Shown: positions 42,279 through 51,521 of the stretch, piece by piece
Layout: each line of letters begins with the position of its first letter
Numbering within the stretch: the stretch's first letter is position 1
Origin: Methylobacterium sp. FF17
GTDB lineage: Bacteria; Pseudomonadota; Alphaproteobacteria; Rhizobiales; Beijerinckiaceae
Reading direction: 5' to 3'
DNA length: 64,000 bases
NCBI RefSeq assembly: GCF_025813715.1
Contig: NZ_CP107532.1
Span: 1,550,001-1,614,000 of the forward strand
The notes under the pieces: model-generated
What the model was told of the DNA's origin: nothing
Databases searched by the model: none
Seen by the model: the letters and a program-made list of their open reading frames with translations, nothing else
Made by a program: the position numbers and the translations under genes

Positions 42279-42409
42279 GAACGTGAGGCGCCGAAGACCG
42301 TCCCCGCCTCGGTGGCGTATCGGACGTCCCGTTTCCGGACCGGAGTGGTCTCGCGTGCAGGATCGCGTGCCGGCGGCATCCGAGCGTGGACGTGAAGCAC
42401 CACCGAGCT

Positions 42410-42430
42410 CCCTTTCCTGCAAGGAGAGGG
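42410..42430. repeat. Hairpin repeat of the CCCTCTCC/GGAGAGGG family, copy 2
   Basis: CCCTTTCC, loop TGCAA, GGAGAGGG. It is nearly the same as the hairpin at 20144-20166 and likewise sits close to a REP-like repeat. Confidence 0.55.
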
Positions 42431-42433
42431 CTG

Positions 42434-42477
42434 GGGTGAGGTGTGGTCCATCTCCGGAGAAGCCACGCACCTCACCC
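42434..42477. repeat. Inverted repeat GGGTGAGGTG / CACCTCACCC
   Basis: Two perfect 10-base arms are separated by 24 bases that contain the small palindrome TCTCCGGAGA. It is directly next to the preceding hairpin, and together they look like one compound intergenic element. Confidence 0.6.
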
Positions 42478-42545
42478 TGTCCCTCTCCGTCCAGGCAGGG
42501 CGATGGCGGAGACGGATCCGCTGGTTGAAACCCGCCTTTCAGCAC

Positions 42546-42595
42546 CCCGTCATCCCGGGGCCGCGCAGCGGCACCCGGGCATGACGGCGTGGTGA
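42546..42595. repeat. REP-like dispersed repeat, copy 3
   Basis: The core TCATCCCGGG, a GC-rich loop of about 14 bases and CCCGGGCATGA form an imperfect palindrome, followed by CGGCGTGGTGA. The same arrangement is at 7281-7330, and part of it at 19997-20029. Confidence 0.6.
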
Positions 42596-42723
42596 TATCT
42601 GCGATCACCGTGCCTTCCGGGAGAGGGGACCCGCGGGTCCTGCGATGCGTGCGAAGCCGATACCTCACGGTGGAGGGCGGGGCGATGCGCACCTCAGCCA
42701 CGGCCCACCGCCTCCGCACGGGC

Positions 42724-45700
42724 CTACTTCGCGCTCACCGTCATCGCGCCGAACCCCGTGCGCCCGAACCGCTCCGGCCGGTACATGTCCTCGATGGTGG
42801 CGGCCGGGTGGACGTAGGTGCCGGGCGAGACCGCTCGCACGGTGTAGGCCACCCGGAAGAAGGCCGATTGCTCGGGGCTGCGCTCGTAGGCCGCCACGAA
42901 GCGGTCGTCGCGGAACTCCGTATGGACCGGGGCCACGTCCGACTTGGCGAAGGCCAGCCCCGTGAGCGCGTCGGCGTCGAGGAGCTTCGGGTTGTCGATC
43001 TCCAGGCCGGCGGGCAGGCGGTCCACGAGGAGGAGACGGCCGGCGCTGGCCTTGGCTTCCGTCACGGTGAGCACCACCACGAGGCGGTCGTTCTGGCGGA
43101 TCCCCTGCGCGAGGTCGACCGGCGAGCCGTCGAGGCGGTGATAGCGCCGCTCGATCGTGTAGCCCCGGGCCTCCGCCGGCTCCGGCGCGATGGGGTTGCC
43201 GCTCACGCTGACCACCGCCTGCACGGGCTGGGCGCCGGCATTCGCGAGCGTCACCGGCCGGTCCGCGAGGGCGGCGGCGCGGTAGCTGCGGGCCAGGGCG
43301 CCTTGCTCCGGCTTGCCGTCGAGGGTGAAGCGCAGGGCGTCGGATTCGGCGCTCAACCCCTCGGCGGCGAGCACCATCCAGGCGTCCTCCTGGGTGCTGG
43401 TCGGCCGTCCGGCGGCGCGCTCGGCCGCGATGAGGGCGGCGAGCGGCTGTACGCTGTCGCGGGCGAGCCCGGTCTCGGCGGCGAGGGCCAGGAGGCCGGC
43501 CCCGTCGCGCAGGCGCGAGCCGTAATCCGCCCGGTAGGCCGGCGTGGTGGAGGCCGCCTCCCGGAAGCCCGCCATCGCGGAGGCGAAGGCCTTCGCCGCC
43601 CGGCCCCGGTCGCCGAGCAGGGCGAGGGCCGCCGCGATCTGCCCGCGCGCCAGCGGGGTCGCGAAGGCCGCGAGCTTGGTGTCGGCGAGGTAGCGCAGGT
43701 CGCCCATCACCGGGCGGCCGTTGCGGGCCAGCACATAGGCCGCGTAGGCGATGTCCATGCCGCCCTCCCCGACCTCGGTGGTGTTGGCCACCGCGTTGCG
43801 CAGGCGGTCGAGGGCGCTGGCGAAGGCGGTCTGGGGCACGGCGAACCCGCGCTCGCGGGCGCGGGTGAGGAAATCGGCCACGTAGGCGTTGAGCCAGGTG
43901 TCGCTCTGCCCGTCCGTGGACCAGAGGCCGAAATCGCCGGCCGAATTCTGGCGGGCGAGCACGCGCTCGATGGCCTGGCGCACGCGCTCGTCGGGCTTCT
44001 CGTCGAGGCCGAGCGCGTCGAGCCCCGACTTACCGAATCCGGGCTGACCGCGCGCCGCGAGGCGGTCGACGTAGAGGAGCGGCAGCGCCCGGCTGACCGT
44101 CTGCTCGGTGCAGCCGTAGGGGTAGCGGTCCAGCGCCTGGAGCAGGGCCGGCACGTCGATGCCGGCCAGATTCGAGGCGGAGAGCGAGACCGTGCCGGTG
44201 CCGGGCAGGATGTCGGCCAGGAGTTCGCCCGACAGCGTCAGGCCGGCGCCGGGCTCGAGGGTCTGCACGGAGCGGCGCGCCAGAGCGCCGGTGCCGGGCG
44301 CGATGGTCAGGGCGAAGCTCTGGCCGACGCCCTCGGGCAGGCCGGGTCCGCTCAGGGTCAGGTCGATCCGCGTCGGGCCCGGCCCGGCGGCGGTGATGGG
44401 GATGACGAGGGAGCCCTTGGCGCCCGCCTCCAGCCGCAGGGTCCTGTGCACGGCCTCGGCGCCGACGAGGACCGGCCCCTTGAGGTCGAGGTCCACCGTG
44501 TAGTCGCCGGCCTGCCCCTCGACGTTGTCGATGGCGACGTGGAAGCGCGAGCGGTCCCCGACATTGAGGAAGCGCGGCAGGGTGCCGGTCAGCACCACGG
44601 GATCGCGGATGACCACGTCCGCCTGGGCCGCGCCCACCTTCGCCCGGCTCCAGGCGGTGACCATGACCCGCCCCGTGCCGTTGAAGGCCGGAAGCGGGAA
44701 GCTCACGCTGGCCCGGCCGTCCGGCCCGACCGTGACCGGTCCCGAATAGAGCGCCAGCGGCGCCTGGGTCGGGGGCGAATCGGCAAGCTCCGCCGCGCCC
44801 CCGTCGCCGCCGGAGCGGATGGCCCCGAGCGTGCCCTGCATCCCGTCGATGAGGTATCCGTAGAGGTCGCGGATCTCGGGGCCGAGCGCCTTCTGCCCGA
44901 AGAAGTAGCCGAAGGGGTTCGGCGCCTCGTAGCGGGTGAGATTGAGGATGCCGACATCCACCAGCGCCACGCTGACCCGCGCCTCCTCGCCGGAGGTCAG
45001 GCCGGCGAGGCGGATCGGCAGGGTCAGGGTCTCGCGCGGGCGGACCTTGGCCGGCGCCTCCAGCGTCACGCCGAGGGTGCGGCTGTCCCGGTCGATGCCG
45101 AACCAGGCGAGCCCGAGGGCGCGGCCGGGCAAGCGCTTGGCGGCCTGGTCGAGGGGCCGGTAGGCGGTGGCCACGAGGTAGGCGCCCGAGCCCCATTCCG
45201 CCTTGACGGGGATCTCCACGGTGGTGCCGGCCGCCGGCACGTCCACGGTGAGCAGGGTGTGCAGCTTGTCGCTGACCACGGCGAGCGTCGCCTGCCCCTT
45301 GAAGCGCGGTTGCAGGCGGGCCCGCAGGGTCTCGCCGGCGGCGTAGGCCCCCTTGTCGAGGCGCAGGTCCAGCAGGTCCGGCACGTCCGCCGTCTCGGCT
45401 CCGCCCCAGCCCACCGTGAAGGTCACGCTCGCGCTGGCGGCCGGGCGGCCGGGCAGGCTCGCCTCCAGCCGGTAGGTGCCGTAGCTCACCGTGGCGCTGA
45501 CGCGGCCGGGGGCCTCGGGGGTGAGGTCGAGGCGGCCGTCGGCGACCCGGCGGGTGCTCGTCACCGGCTCGAAGGACCAGCGCCCGCCCTCGCGGTACCA
45601 TTGATAGGTCTTCTCGACGCGCTGGAGCGTCCAGCCGACGCCCCCTTGCGCGAGGCGCTGCCCGTCGGGGGCCGCCATCACCACGTCGAAGCCGGCCACG

Positions 45701-48096
45701 CCGCCCTCCGTGAGGTCGCCGGCAAAGCCCTTGCGGATGGCGAGCACGGGGGCGTCCGGCAGGATCGGCAGGGTGAGGCTGCGGCTGAGCGCCCGCCCGC
45801 CGGGTTCGCCGACCTGCAGGGTGATCTTCGCTTCGGTGGGGCGCGGCGCGCTGAGGGCCTGAACCGGCACCACGAGCCTGGCCTTGCCGGCCGCATCGGT
45901 GGTGGCCCGGGCCTCGATCTCCGTCGAGGAGGCCTCCACGCGCTCGTCGTCGAGGCCGATGGAGAAGCCCTCCAGGCCCTTGATGCCGCTGCCGGCGGCC
46001 TGCTGCACCAGCACGGTCCCGGAGACCTCCAGCCCGGCGCCCGGCGCGCCGTAAAGGTAGCGCGCGGCGACGTCGATCGTGGCGGGCGCGCCCTTCGTCA
46101 GCGTCGGCGCGGCGCTCGACAGGGTGACGTCGAGGCGCTCGGGGACGTAATCCTCCACGAGGAAGCTCGCCTCGCCGATGGCGGGGGCCTTCGGGTCGGT
46201 ATGGGCCGCGACGCGCCAGGTGCCGTGGGGGGCGCCCGGCATCAGGGGCAGCGCGAGGGCGCGCCCGCCGAGCCCCGCATCGGGGACCTGCGCCCGGCGG
46301 TACTCGACGCCGTCGGGGCGCCGGACCACGAGGGTGAGCGGCACATCCGGCACCGCGATCCCGGCCGCGTCGCGGACCAGACCCGTGAGGTTCACGGTCT
46401 CGCCCGAACGGTAGACCCCGCGCTCGGGGAACAGGTAGGCCTCCACGGCGCCGGGCTGGGGCCGGCCCTTCACGCCGCGATCGGTGAGGTCGAAGGCCGA
46501 CTGGTTGAGGTCGAGGAAGCCGTAATCGTCGCCCGCCTGCGCCACCACGAGGCCGGGGGCCGCCCCGCCCTCCCCGCGCGCGAGGCCGGGCGCGAAGGCG
46601 ACGTGACCCTGGCGGTCCGTCCTGGCGGTCGCCAGCACCTCGTTGTTGCGCGCCACCAGCCGGATCTCGGCGCCGCTCACCACCTCGGCCGAGGCGAGCG
46701 ACCGGGCGAAGACGTGGACCCCGTCGCGGCCCTTGAAGGCGGTGAGCCCGAGGTCCGAGACCACGAACCATTGCGTGGCCCGGGCCTCGTAGCCGCCCTC
46801 CTCGTCCGGGGATGCGGGGGCGCCACCGGGCTGGGCCATCATGATGTAGAGGCCGGGCTCCAGCTTGCCCACGGCCTGGAGCACGGGGAAGGCGGTCACC
46901 GCCTCCTGGTTCAGCTCGGCCTTGGCCGTCTCGAGCACGCCCTTCCAGACGCGGATGCCCTTCTGGTCCGCGAGGGTGCGGGCGGTGGCGCCGTTGAGCT
47001 GGGACAGGAACTCCTCGCTGCGCAGGGCCGGCAGCAGCCCCCGGTCGCCGACGCGCAGGACCTCCACGTCGAGCTGGGCCGCGTTCACCGAGACGAGGGG
47101 CACGCCGGCCTGTCCGGTGCGGGGCAGGACGTAGTTGCGGCCCGTGAAGCGCACCTGGGGGGAGCGGTCGCGGACATAGACCTCGTAATCGGCGGCCTTG
47201 AGGAGGGTCTCCCCGGCGGCGGACGGCAGCCCGGAGCGCACCACGAAGGCGTAGCGCTCCCCGTGCTTCAGGCCGTCGACGCAGACCTGCTGGCCGCTGG
47301 CCGTGACGGCGGCGTTGGCCGCGCCCGAGACCGCGATGAAGGGCGTGAAGTCGGTCCGGGCCGCGACCCCTTCCGAGAACTGGAAGCAGAGGCGCGGCGC
47401 GGCGGCATCGGAATCGACGGTGTAGTTGAGGATGCGGAAGCCGTGCTCGGCGCGCAGGGACTCGTAGGTTTCGCGGACTTCCGCGTCGTCGGAGAGCGCG
47501 AGGCTGGCACGGTAGGCCTCCAGCGCCGGGCGCCATTCGGATTCGGCGGCGTAGACCGCGCCGAGGCCGGCGAGCGCCCCCGCCTCGGCGGCGGCCCCGC
47601 TCGCCCGCAGGTAGCCCTGGTAGGCGGCGGCCCGCGCGTTGCGGCGCAGGCGAAGGCGGCCCGCATAGTCACCCGCCTGGCCGTCGTTGCCGACCGCGCT
47701 CGCCGCGCGGGCATAGGCGAGCCAGTTCGCGGGCTCGGCGGGCTCGGCCGCCACCGCGAGGGCGAGGGGCTTGAGGGCCTCGGCCGGCTTCTCGGCCGCG
47801 ATCAGGGCCTCGCCCTCGGCCCGCGCCTTGGCGGCGGGTCTGGTGGCGGCCGCACCCGCCTCGCCCTTCAGGGCGGCTTCGAGGCGCACGCCGTCGCTGG
47901 CGAGATCCTCGCGCTGGAAGCTCTTCGGGGCCACAGCCGGATTGGCCTTGAGGGCGGCCTTCTGCGCGGCACGCGGGGGCGGTGTCTGGGCCCCGGCCGG
48001 CAGCGCCAGCAGCGCCGTGACGGCGAGGGCGTGCAGCACGCCGGTCCAGCGCGCGGCCGATCGGGGCAGGCGCCCGTGTCCGGTCGATCCCGACAT
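42724..48096 (-). CDS. Bacterial alpha-2-macroglobulin (YfhM/MagA type) with thioester
   Basis: A 1790-residue exported protein. A signal peptide is cut after LPAGAQ. An Ala-rich N-terminal region is followed by a series of macroglobulin-type beta domains, with the bait-region-like MG domain stretch PEAYLFPERGVYRSGETVNL variant (VEAYLFPERGVYRSGE). The late thioester domain has the motif CTEQ at residues 1329-1332 in YPYGCTEQTVSRALP, so the covalent trap is intact. It has no lipobox, unlike E. coli YfhM. The family inhibits attacking proteases by trapping them in the periplasm. The start is ATG 48096, with GGGGGG close upstream. pbpC follows on the same strand. Confidence 0.95.
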   Translation of the reverse strand: MSGSTGHGRLPRSAARWTGVLHALAVTALLALPAGAQTPPPRAAQKAALKANPAVAPKSFQREDLASDGVRLEAALKGEAGAAATRPAAKARAEGEALIAAEKPAEALKPLALAVAAEPAEPANWLAYARAASAVGNDGQAGDYAGRLRLRRNARAAAYQGYLRASGAAAEAGALAGLGAVYAAESEWRPALEAYRASLALSDDAEVRETYESLRAEHGFRILNYTVDSDAAAPRLCFQFSEGVAARTDFTPFIAVSGAANAAVTASGQQVCVDGLKHGERYAFVVRSGLPSAAGETLLKAADYEVYVRDRSPQVRFTGRNYVLPRTGQAGVPLVSVNAAQLDVEVLRVGDRGLLPALRSEEFLSQLNGATARTLADQKGIRVWKGVLETAKAELNQEAVTAFPVLQAVGKLEPGLYIMMAQPGGAPASPDEEGGYEARATQWFVVSDLGLTAFKGRDGVHVFARSLASAEVVSGAEIRLVARNNEVLATARTDRQGHVAFAPGLARGEGGAAPGLVVAQAGDDYGFLDLNQSAFDLTDRGVKGRPQPGAVEAYLFPERGVYRSGETVNLTGLVRDAAGIAVPDVPLTLVVRRPDGVEYRRAQVPDAGLGGRALALPLMPGAPHGTWRVAAHTDPKAPAIGEASFLVEDYVPERLDVTLSSAAPTLTKGAPATIDVAARYLYGAPGAGLEVSGTVLVQQAAGSGIKGLEGFSIGLDDERVEASSTEIEARATTDAAGKARLVVPVQALSAPRPTEAKITLQVGEPGGRALSRSLTLPILPDAPVLAIRKGFAGDLTEGGVAGFDVVMAAPDGQRLAQGGVGWTLQRVEKTYQWYREGGRWSFEPVTSTRRVADGRLDLTPEAPGRVSATVSYGTYRLEASLPGRPAASASVTFTVGWGGAETADVPDLLDLRLDKGAYAAGETLRARLQPRFKGQATLAVVSDKLHTLLTVDVPAAGTTVEIPVKAEWGSGAYLVATAYRPLDQAAKRLPGRALGLAWFGIDRDSRTLGVTLEAPAKVRPRETLTLPIRLAGLTSGEEARVSVALVDVGILNLTRYEAPNPFGYFFGQKALGPEIRDLYGYLIDGMQGTLGAIRSGGDGGAAELADSPPTQAPLALYSGPVTVGPDGRASVSFPLPAFNGTGRVMVTAWSRAKVGAAQADVVIRDPVVLTGTLPRFLNVGDRSRFHVAIDNVEGQAGDYTVDLDLKGPVLVGAEAVHRTLRLEAGAKGSLVIPITAAGPGPTRIDLTLSGPGLPEGVGQSFALTIAPGTGALARRSVQTLEPGAGLTLSGELLADILPGTGTVSLSASNLAGIDVPALLQALDRYPYGCTEQTVSRALPLLYVDRLAARGQPGFGKSGLDALGLDEKPDERVRQAIERVLARQNSAGDFGLWSTDGQSDTWLNAYVADFLTRARERGFAVPQTAFASALDRLRNAVANTTEVGEGGMDIAYAAYVLARNGRPVMGDLRYLADTKLAAFATPLARGQIAAALALLGDRGRAAKAFASAMAGFREAASTTPAYRADYGSRLRDGAGLLALAAETGLARDSVQPLAALIAAERAAGRPTSTQEDAWMVLAAEGLSAESDALRFTLDGKPEQGALARSYRAAALADRPVTLANAGAQPVQAVVSVSGNPIAPEPAEARGYTIERRYHRLDGSPVDLAQGIRQNDRLVVVLTVTEAKASAGRLLLVDRLPAGLEIDNPKLLDADALTGLAFAKSDVAPVHTEFRDDRFVAAYERSPEQSAFFRVAYTVRAVSPGTYVHPAATIEDMYRPERFGRTGFGAMTVSAK

Positions 48097-48222
48097 GCTG
48101 TTCCCCCCGGCCGTCGCGTCGATATCGGCGGGACCGTAGCACTTCGCGCCTGCGCCGCAACGGCCTGGAAATCGGGGGCGGCCTCTGCCACACCGGGGCG
48201 GTTCTCGCGGGGGAGACGCAAC

Positions 48223-49644
48223 ATGGCGCGCAACGGGCGGATCATCCGGGCCGTGTCCGGGTTCGTGATGCTGGCGACGGCCGGCACCGCCCTGGCGCAG
48301 GCGCCCCCCGCCCTCCCCCGACCCGCCCCGGCCAAGCCCCCCGCGCCCGCGAAACCCGTCGATCCCGCCTTCGAGGCGGCGCGGACGGCGTTCGAGGCCC
48401 TGCCCGAATCCGAGCGCAAGGCGCTCCAGGACGCCCTGGTCTGGACCGGCGACTACAACAGCGTGATCAGCGGCACCTTCGCACGGCGCAGCTACGAGGC
48501 GCTGCAGGCCTATGCCGGGCGCCGGGGCGGGAGCGGGCTGCCCGACGCGGCCGGCCGCGCCGCCCTTCTGCGGGAGGGTGCGGCGGCCCGCACGGCCGCC
48601 CGCTTCACCGTGAAGCCGGACCCCGCCAGCGGCGTGGTGCTCGGCGTGCCCGAGCAGGTGCTGCCGAAGCGCACGCCCCAGCCGGGCGGCACCCGCTGGC
48701 AGAGCGGGGACGGGCGCATCACCCTGGAGACGAAATCCTATCCGCCCGGCGAGACCGAGCTGGAGGCGGTCTTCGCCCGCATCACGGCGCCGACCCCGGA
48801 GCGGCGGGTGACCTACAAGCTCCTGCGGCCGGACTTCCTCGTGGTCACGGCGGAGACCCAGGCGGGCAAGTCCTACATCCGCTACGCGGCCGGCGAGGCG
48901 GGCCTGCGCGGCATCACCCTCGGCTACGACAAGGCGCTCGCCGGGGAGGTCGACCGCCTCGCCATCGCCATCGCCAACAGCTTCGTGCCCTTCCCCGACG
49001 CGACCCCGGCCCCGGTCGCCGCGGCGGCCTCGGCCCCGAGCGCGCAGCCCCCGGCCCCGGCCCTGCCGACGCGCAGACTTGCGCCCATCGCCACCGGCCT
49101 CCTGGTAGCGCCCGGACGGGTGCTCACGAGTGCGGCGGCGCTCGCCGGCTGCCGGACGCCCCTCATCGCCGGCACGCCGGCGCGGGTTGGAGCGGGGGCG
49201 CGGGCGGACCTCGTGCTCCTGGAGACCGGGGCGCTCGCAGGCCATGCCCCGGTCCAGCCGGCGATCCGGACGGATGCGCCCGTCGAGGACGCGGCGATGC
49301 TGGCCTTGAGTGCGGATGCGGAAGGCGGCGTCGTGGCGGCTCCCGGGCAATCCGGAGCGGCGGGGGCGCGGCTCACGGCGCCGCTCCAGCCCGGGGCGGG
49401 GGGCGCCCCGGTCCTCGACCGTTCAGGCGCGCTCGCCGGCCTCGTCACGCTGTTTCCGGCCGCTCCCCGCCTCGTGGCGGGGGTGGTGCCGCCGGCGAGC
49501 TACGGGCTCGTCCCGGCCGCCGCCATCGCGGCGATCCTGGCGGAGGCGGGCGTGCGCACGCCCCCGCCGCAGCGGGCCGGCACCCTCGGCGCGGCCGTCG
49601 CATCCCTGTCGGGCGCGGTCGTCGCCGTGACGTGCCAGCCCTGA
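48223..49644 (+). CDS. Exported protein with a degenerate trypsin-like (pseudo-protease) domain
   Basis: A 473-residue protein. The signal peptide is cut near GTALAQA, followed by a Pro/Ala linker. Residues 50-275 form a domain with AFEALPESERKALQDALVW, possibly peptidoglycan- or protein-binding. After a Pro/Ala linker, residues about 300-470 look like a chymotrypsin-fold domain: GLLVAPGRVLTSAAALAGC, RADLVLLETG, then PGAGGAPVLDRSGALAGLV. In active proteases these read TNAHV, DLAVL and GNSGGPV. Here the His and Ser are replaced, so it should be inactive. It is divergent from the alpha-2-macroglobulin gene, 126 bases away. GGGAG precedes ATG 48223. Confidence 0.8.
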   Translation: MARNGRIIRAVSGFVMLATAGTALAQAPPALPRPAPAKPPAPAKPVDPAFEAARTAFEALPESERKALQDALVWTGDYNSVISGTFARRSYEALQAYAGRRGGSGLPDAAGRAALLREGAAARTAARFTVKPDPASGVVLGVPEQVLPKRTPQPGGTRWQSGDGRITLETKSYPPGETELEAVFARITAPTPERRVTYKLLRPDFLVVTAETQAGKSYIRYAAGEAGLRGITLGYDKALAGEVDRLAIAIANSFVPFPDATPAPVAAAASAPSAQPPAPALPTRRLAPIATGLLVAPGRVLTSAAALAGCRTPLIAGTPARVGAGARADLVLLETGALAGHAPVQPAIRTDAPVEDAAMLALSADAEGGVVAAPGQSGAAGARLTAPLQPGAGGAPVLDRSGALAGLVTLFPAAPRLVAGVVPPASYGLVPAAAIAAILAEAGVRTPPPQRAGTLGAAVASLSGAVVAVTCQP

Positions 49645-49649
49645 GACCG

Positions 49650-49805
49650 TCAGATCCGCCCGGTGACGAGCAGCACGATCAGGATGATGACGAGGAGACC
49701 GCCCAGACCGAAGCTCGGACCCCGGTAGGCGCCGCCGCCGAGGAAGTTGCCGCCGCCGAGCACGGCCAGGATCAGGATGATGAGGAGGATGGTGGTCAGG
49801 GTCAT
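49650..49805 (-). CDS. DUF3309 family small membrane protein
   Basis: A 51-residue peptide: TLTTILLIILILAVLGGG, a glycine-rich turn NFLGGGAYRG, then GLGGLLVIILIVLLVTGRI. Two short hydrophobic segments joined by a Gly-rich loop are the whole DUF3309 family, which is common in Hyphomicrobiales and of unknown role. The start is ATG 49805. It is convergent with the pseudo-protease gene, with the stops only a few bases apart. Confidence 0.85.
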   Translation of the reverse strand: MTLTTILLIILILAVLGGGNFLGGGAYRGPSFGLGGLLVIILIVLLVTGRI

Positions 49806-49943
49806 GGGTGGGAACTCCGTCGGGCGCCCAACCAAGATTGCTTGAGCTTGACCGTACAAACGTCGCGCGGGCGATTCCGTTCAACGGGCCGTGCGGCATA
49901 ATCCCGGTGAATCGTGCTTTTCGTCCGGGCGCCCGCGCTCGGG

Positions 49944-50978
49944 TCAAGCCCGCCAGTCGGGCAACGGATCGGACGCCGCCCCGAGCCAGTCGGGGACGGG
50001 CAGGCCGCGCTCCGTCAGGAAGCCGGGGTTGAACAGCTTCGAGGCGTAGCGGGCCGCGCCGTCGCACAGGATCGTCACGATGGTGTGGCCGGGTCCGAGG
50101 TCCCGGGCCAGCCGGATCGCCCCGGCGACGTTGATGCCGGACGAGCCGCCCAGGCTCAGGCCCTCCTCGCGCATCAGCCCGAAGACGATGGCGAGCGCCT
50201 CCGCGTCCGGGATGCGATAGGCGTGGTCCGGCGCGAACCCCTCGAGGTTGCGGGTGATCCGGCCCTGGCCGATCCCTTCCGTGATGGAGGAGCCCTCCGC
50301 CTTGAGGGTGCCGGTGGTGTAATGCGCGTAGAGGGCGGAGCCCTCCGGGTCCGCGAGCCCGATCCGCACCGTCGGGTTGGCCGCGCGCAGGGCCTGCGCG
50401 GTGCCGGCGAGCGTGCCGCCGGTACCGGCGGCGCAGATGAAGCCGTCGACCGCACCGCCCGTGTCCCGGAGGATCTCCGGCCCCGTGGTCTCCACGTGGG
50501 CCCGACGGTTGGCGACGTTGTCGAACTGGTCCGCGAAGAAGGCCCCGCCCGGCTCGGTCCCGGCGAGATGCGTCGCCAGGCGGCGGGCGGCGTGGACGTA
50601 GTTGTTCGGGTTCGCGAAGGGGACCGCCGGCACCTCCACGAGGCGGGCGCCCGCGAGCCGCAGGGTCTCCTTCTTCTCCGCCGACTGGGTCTCCGGGATG
50701 ACGATGACCGTGCGGTAGCCCCGCACCGCCGCCACCAGGGCCAGCCCGATGCCCGTGTTGCCCGCCGTTCCCTCCACGATGGTGCCGCCGGGGCGGATGG
50801 CGCCGCGGGCTTCCGCGTCGCGCACGATGGAGAGGGCCGCCCGGTCCTTCACCGACAGGCCGGGATTGAGGAACTCCGCCTTGCCGAGGATGGTGCAGCC
50901 GGTCTCCTGCGAGGCGCGCGCCAGGCGGATCAGCGGCGTGCCGCCGACCGCCGAGAGGAGGTCGGTGTGGACATTCAT
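49944..50978 (-). CDS. Cysteine synthase-like PLP enzyme
   Basis: A 344-residue fold-type II PLP enzyme. The PLP lysine is Lys44 in NPGLSVKDRAALS. The substrate loop is VEGTAGNTGIGLALVA, the phosphate-binding glycine loop is CAAGTGGTLAGTAQAL, and SLGGSSGINVAGAIRL lies near the C-terminus. It should make L-cysteine from O-acetylserine and sulfide, or use related substrates. The length and the loop differ a little from classic CysK, and some members of this subgroup act as cystathionine synthases or in other replacement reactions. cpdR lies downstream on the other side of a short gap (convergence is not involved; both are minus strand). Confidence 0.88.
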   Translation of the reverse strand: MNVHTDLLSAVGGTPLIRLARASQETGCTILGKAEFLNPGLSVKDRAALSIVRDAEARGAIRPGGTIVEGTAGNTGIGLALVAAVRGYRTVIVIPETQSAEKKETLRLAGARLVEVPAVPFANPNNYVHAARRLATHLAGTEPGGAFFADQFDNVANRRAHVETTGPEILRDTGGAVDGFICAAGTGGTLAGTAQALRAANPTVRIGLADPEGSALYAHYTTGTLKAEGSSITEGIGQGRITRNLEGFAPDHAYRIPDAEALAIVFGLMREEGLSLGGSSGINVAGAIRLARDLGPGHTIVTILCDGAARYASKLFNPGFLTERGLPVPDWLGAASDPLPDWRA

Positions 50979-51017
50979 GCGGCGGCTCCGGAATCGGTGC
51001 GGCGGATCGCGGACGGC

Positions 51018-51383
51018 TCAGGCAGCGAGCGCCCGGTTCACCGTGGACCGCAGGTCGGCCAGGGAGAAGGGTTTCGTCAGCACGTCGGTGACGATGGCAT
51101 CGAGGCCGCGCGCGCGCTCGCGCTGATCGGCAAAGCCCGTCATCAGCAGGATGGTGAGATCGGGAAAGTCGCGCTTGGCCGCCAGCGCCAGGGCGATGCC
51201 GTCCATCAGCGGCATGCGGATGTCGGTCAGCATGAGGTCGAACGCCCCGTCCGCCTCGGTCAGCCGGTCGAGCCCGTCGCTGCCGTCGGTGGCGGTGACC
51301 ACGGCGTGGCCGTCGATCTCGAGACCCCGCTTCAGGAAGCCCCGGACCGTCTCTTCGTCATCCACGAGGAGGATGCGGGCCAT
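51018..51383 (-). CDS. cpdR: Response regulator CpdR
   Basis: A 121-residue single receiver domain: ARILLVDDEETVRGFLKRGL with the acidic pocket, phospho-Asp in FDLMLTDIRMPLMDGIAL, the switch Thr in LLMTGFADQRERARG and the Lys in DVLTKPFSLADLR. GFADQRERARGLDAI is the usual CpdR signature. In alphaproteobacteria CpdR, when unphosphorylated, brings ClpXP to the pole so that CtrA and other proteins are degraded. CckA-ChpT phosphorylates it. Together with divK and pleD it places cell-cycle control genes in this window. The start MARILLVDD is at 51383. Confidence 0.92.
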   Translation of the reverse strand: MARILLVDDEETVRGFLKRGLEIDGHAVVTATDGSDGLDRLTEADGAFDLMLTDIRMPLMDGIALALAAKRDFPDLTILLMTGFADQRERARGLDAIVTDVLTKPFSLADLRSTVNRALAA

Positions 51384-51521
51384 CGCGCGTCTGTGTCTCT
51401 CTCGGATCGGGTCGTCAGTCACGCAAGGGCCGGTGCGCCCTGTCAAGGCACCGCCGGTCCCGGCGGCCGCCTCGGCGCTCGTTTTGTGGTGGCGTGTTGC
51501 GCGTGCGACGCAACATGCGCC

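Larger units (their letters stand above)
42279..42723. other. Repeat-filled spacer between the alpha-2-macroglobulin and pbpC genes
   Basis: These 445 bases hold no supported gene. They contain three repeat structures in a row: the CCCTTTCC/GGAGAGGG hairpin at 42410-42430, a 10-bp inverted repeat at 42434-42477 and a REP-like repeat at 42546-42595. The open frame that joins this region to pbpC runs through those repeats and is not good evidence of coding. Confidence 0.5.

Noticed and set aside
42589..48222. A plus-strand frame of more than 1800 codons antisense to the alpha-2-macroglobulin gene
   Set aside because: It is a GC-rich antisense shadow. The translation is low-complexity (Gly/Arg/Asp/Val), and only its last part, from 48223, is a real gene.
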